A DNA stretch of 64,000 nt, from NCBI GenBank assembly GCA_013423385.1, contig BLZA01000040.1:620001-684000 (forward strand). The letters run 5' to 3'. The stretch comes from Naganishia liquefaciens. Its lineage: Eukaryota > Basidiomycota > Tremellomycetes > Filobasidiales > Filobasidiaceae. Shown piece by piece: positions 60,205-64,000 of this stretch (its first letter is position 1; the number at the start of each line of letters is the position of its first letter). A program made the position numbers and the translations under genes. The notes beneath the pieces are model-generated. The model worked only from the letters and a program-made list of their open reading frames with translations, searched no databases and was not told where the DNA came from.

Positions 60205-63200
60205 CTAATCTGCCTTCTTGGTGGCTTTGGTTCGCAACTTCATCATCACGAAGACAAGAGCGTAGCTCGAGATGACAAAAATGCCGGTGATTCCCACGAA
60301 TTTCCAGCCGTCATAGTCGTGCGTGATGTTGATCGTACGTAGATAGTCCGTACCGGTGGTGTAAGTGCAAACCTGGCACCCAGACGTCGCTTGGGGATTG
60401 AGGAGGTTGGCTCCGGGGTTGATGGAAGTCATGTATGTCTCGAGATAGGCGCCACAAGTCATCGAGCTTGGCGGATCGAATGTTGCGAGTTCCTCCGGTC
60501 GGCAAGTGACAGGCGCGTCCCATACTGTAAACCACAGGAGGGCTCCCATGATGTAAGTAAATGGATTGAGCCAATATAACCAATAGCGCCAGAAGTCTGG
60601 AATGGCTGGGTAAGGAGGAACGAGATAATCAGAAGAGAGACGAGAAAAATGCTTTGTGCTGACTTACCGGCATAAGGCACAAAGACCCCACAAAAAGATA
60701 GTAATGTACCCAGGATCAATGGGTTGACCAGAGCAGCAGCCGTGGCGGTAGGTGCGTAAGCTTGAGACAGGTCAGTACGATGATCACATGCTGATTCACA
60801 AATCCGCTTACATGCGATGGATTGCCCGATACCCGTGTAAATAAACTCGTAGAGTACAATCTCCAGGAATACAGGCCCCGCTCTGGACGCCCTGGAAGGA
60901 AAGCCGGCGGTAAAGTACCAGCACGCGTAGCTGATAGTATAGTCACATCAGTCCAAACTTTCCTTTTCCCTGTTGAGTCCTCGTGACAACTCACTAGAGC
61001 AAGGCGCAGAGCAGAAGATATGGAAACTCTGACACGATCAATCCGTAAGCAAACGCTGGCCAAGAGTAGATCTTTGCCATTTTTTCTCGTTTCTCGAAAA
61101 TGTCACGACGGGCGATGAAGAGAGGCTGAACTTGTGCAATAACACCCGGAGCCCTATGTGAGCGAGAAGTTTAGCTTTGTACGGCGAAGGCAATTGCCAA
61201 CTTACACAAAAATGAAGCTGAAGATGCTAAACACCTTCAGTTGGAGATCTGTCGCTCCGTCCCCGATCATCCAGTAAGTGAACCCATTGAAAAGGGCAGT
61301 GAAGATGTGCAGTGCCGCCTTGTTGGTGACATACTCGGTATCCCGAAAGAGCGAGACAGTGTTACGCGCGCAAACCACCTTGCATTGCTGCCAAAGGCTG
61401 ACTGCGAATTCTTCACCTTGCTCATTGTAGGCTACCGGCTTCGAAAGCGCTTCCTCCTCGATCCCGACCAATTCTTGCATCATCGCTTGGTTGGCTGTCG
61501 AGTCGAGCCATGTCTGGTGCCAATCTTGCTGTCGAGCCAATTCCCCTGACACCACATCGATCATATGTTCAGCAGGATTCGCTCCTTCTGGGCAGGGCGC
61601 TCCTTTCTCGGCGAAGTACGAATTGACGGATTCAGCTTGATGTCCGATAGGGCCAGAATATACAGTTTTGCCTCCTTTTGCCAATAGTAGCAAAGTGTCG
61701 AATTCATAAAAGAGGGAAGCCGAAGGCTGATGTATGGTTACTAGAACTATTTTGCACAGATTAAGCATTCATCTTGATAATCTACTGATGGCGCTTACCG
61801 GCTTGACCCACATCCGCCAGTTTTCGCAGGAATTTGACTATAGAGAAAGCCGATTGCGAGTCCAGGCCGGAGGTTGGTTCATCCAGAAACAACAAGATCG
61901 AAGGTTTGGCAACGAGTTCCACTCCAATCGTCAAGCGTTTCCGTTGTTCGACGTTCAATCCATTTCCAGGAGTGCCAACCAGTGCGTGCTCGATGTCCTT
62001 CATACCAAGAAGTTCCACAATCGTGTCCACGTACGCAATCTTCTCGGCATGAGGGGTCTCTCTGGGCTGGCGTAATATCGCGGAGAATTCTAGAGCTTCT
62101 CGGACTGTTGCAAGCGGTTCGTGAACATCCTGTTGCTCGCAGTATCCAGCGGAACGCTGGAAAGCGATTGGCACAACGCGACCATCGACATGGATCTTGC
62201 CTGAGAGCTGTCCATCGGTCTTACGTTGCGCTAAGACATCGAGCAAGGTTGTCTACAGGCAATTACGTCAGGAAATTCCTCTAAAGGCCATCCGAAAGAC
62301 TTACTTTGCCTGCCCCAGATGACCCCATAAGCGCCCCCAAAGTTCCAGGCTTAATGAACCCGTTGACCGAATCAAGCAATACGCGATCACCGCCGGACGT
62401 CTTAACGGTGTAGGTAAGATCCCTCCAAGTGAACACGCTGGTGTTCTGAATTAGGCCCTTCTCCGTTTGTGCTGAGCTGTCTACTGAAGACTTTTCCGTT
62501 GCGATTTTGTCATCGGGCCTGGTAGTTGAAATCTGCTTCTCGACATCATTGGATCCGTCGTAGAAAGAATCTGCAGCAAGGGTGGCCTTGTTGCGTGCAA
62601 ATTTCAGCTGTGCCCCGCTAGCGGTTGATTTGACACCAAAAGTCATAAGGCAGGCAGCTAGGATTGTCCAAAATCAGATTACCGGCATAATGCAAAGTGC
62701 GCCATACCACTTACTGACGGCGATGAACAAAAACCAGAACGCCCATATGACGCCAAAGTTCCTCCAGACATGTGAGGGCGAGAAGCTAAGAGCGCGAAGA
62801 TAATCGGAACCGTTGACACTTGAGCCGACGGCTCCCCGAACGCCGGTGCAGCTTGCGGGACCGCCGTCATATCCAGGACCCATCGGAATCAAGTTGGTTC
62901 CTTGGCATGCGAAGTCCCTGCCAGCCAACTCGTTCCCCATCATTGCTTCAACGGCGTATGCCAAAGGATCGATGTAGAAGATCCACTCAAACCAAGGCTT
63001 CATGTCAGGTTTTTGTACGACATCTGTGGACACATATTAGCTTTGCTCCGCGCGTCTTATCAAGAGAAAATTGGACTCACAACCGCTGTAGGTGAAAAGG
63101 ATTACAACCGCCAGTCCGCCAACCTTGGAAGCATCGTTGAATGTTGAGAAAGCTGTACCAATCATTCGAAAACTGAGCCGAGTATGTAAGACCAGATGAC

Positions 63201-64000
63201 AATGCAGCAGCTTATCGACTCACAATGCGTTCACACACATGGTAACGGCGAAGACGATAGCAAAATAGGTGAAAAAGGCACCAGCACTCGTGACTAGTCC
63301 CGTCATGAAATAGAGGACCACAGCGAATAGGGTGACTTGAACAAAGAGGACAGGAATGTCGGAAACAACCTGGGAAATAACGTAGGTGAAAGGGTGGAAG
63401 AAGGCGAAACCTTTTTGCTTTGCTAAGACGGGTCTCCCCTTGAAAGACGCTTCGACTTCGTTCAATGCAAGAAGGCTGATCGCAAAAATACAGTGACATT
63501 AGTTATAGAAGGACTCAAGTCCAAGGTAAGCACACTTACGTGTGGTAAACCGTTGAGAAAAAGATAGTACCGCCACGAAGGAACACTCTTTAAGTCAGAG
63601 GTATTAGACTTGGAGTGACAGATGAAGTATCATAGCTTGAGCTTACCCTGTACTGTTGTCTGGAATTTGGTAGAATAAGGAACCTATGATGAGACTTTGG
63701 ACAATGGTATTGCCAAATCGCAAGCAGAGCAACAGTTTGTCTCCCCAAATTTGCCAAAATTGTCGTTTGACGAGCACAGCGATTTGCTGCGGGAAAGCGA
63801 CCATCATGGGCGATTTCGAAGGCAGCGAGGAGGAGCGATTGATTCGAACCGCTTCTTTGAAGTTTTCCGTGTTGATCTTGGCTCGTTCGGACGTGGCGTA
63901 ATCCAACCTCTCCAGCATTTCCTGGTAGATCCGCGATTCGACGTAGGCGGATCGAATGGCTGCGGCGGTCCTTGGGAAAATTTGCTCGAATCCTTTTGCG
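60205..64000 (-). CDS. Pdr5-type (full-size ABCG) ABC exporter, partial
   Basis: This is a plasma-membrane pleiotropic drug resistance exporter; the gene is cut by the right edge, so NBD1 is outside the window. Visible parts, from the edge: the linker before TMD1 ([20 protein letters not shown]), TMD1 with [20 protein letters not shown], the [20 protein letters not shown] segment and large extracellular loop, then NBD2 with [12 protein letters not shown], Walker A GSSGAGK-TTLLD (split by an intron), signature [17 protein letters not shown], Walker [17 protein letters not shown] and H-loop [13 protein letters not shown]2 and the Cys-containing C-terminal loop follow to the end [15 protein letters not shown]. 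More than ten short introns. All NBD2 motifs look intact. Confidence 0.88.

Overview
This window looks like nuclear DNA of a basidiomycete fungus, most likely a filamentous or yeast-like member of the Agaricomycotina. The genes are eukaryotic and close together. Most are interrupted by several short introns (about 41-65 nt, GT donor, CTNAC/CTGAT-type branch sequence just before the acceptor). The proteins include fungal staples: Cef1/Cdc5, Dbp3, Alg1, Vta1, a Gin4/Nim1-class septin kinase, phosphomannose isomerase, NatA catalytic subunit, Mediator subunit 21 and two large ABC exporters. I cannot name the genus from sequence alone. No reverse transcriptase, transposase, LTR element, CRISPR array or rRNA gene was recognised.

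Layout. 1-1492: gene-poor, with a short tandem repeat and a degenerate tRNA-like segment. 1493-9910: a mitochondrial complex I assembly methyltransferase, a divergent NAD(P)-binding gene, two adjacent paralogous Ser-rich coiled-coil genes of unknown function, and an F-box-like protein. 9989-22002: a housekeeping block of trimethyllysine dioxygenase, DBP3, ALG1, a two-box mitochondrial HMG protein, VTA1 and CEF1. 22960-28620: Gin4-class kinase and a Ser-rich protein with a PH-like N-terminal region. 29262-31567: two paralogous orphan genes with a third small orphan gene between them. 31973-45242: a single-pass membrane protein, a full-length ABCB/Ste6-type exporter, NAA10, two small proteins and a second single-pass membrane protein. 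45493-54025: dienelactone hydrolase, MED21, a glycine-rich protein, a degenerate mitochondrial DEAD-box protein and CRIPT. 54992-57422: orphan exons on the minus strand. 57657-64000: phosphomannose isomerase, then a Pdr5-type ABC exporter that runs off the right edge.

How the genes relate. There is no metabolic cluster; neighbours are mostly unrelated housekeeping genes, often divergent with 200-450 bp of shared promoter or convergent with 60-170 bp between stops. Several serve mitochondria (NDUFAF5, TMLD, HMG protein, SnoaL-like protein, DEAD-box protein). ALG1 and phosphomannose isomerase both belong to mannosylation. The least explained parts are the orphan families at 4.85-7.8 kb, 29.3-31.6 kb and 55-57.4 kb. 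All exon models here were read by eye from splice consensus and reading frame; none has been tested against transcripts.
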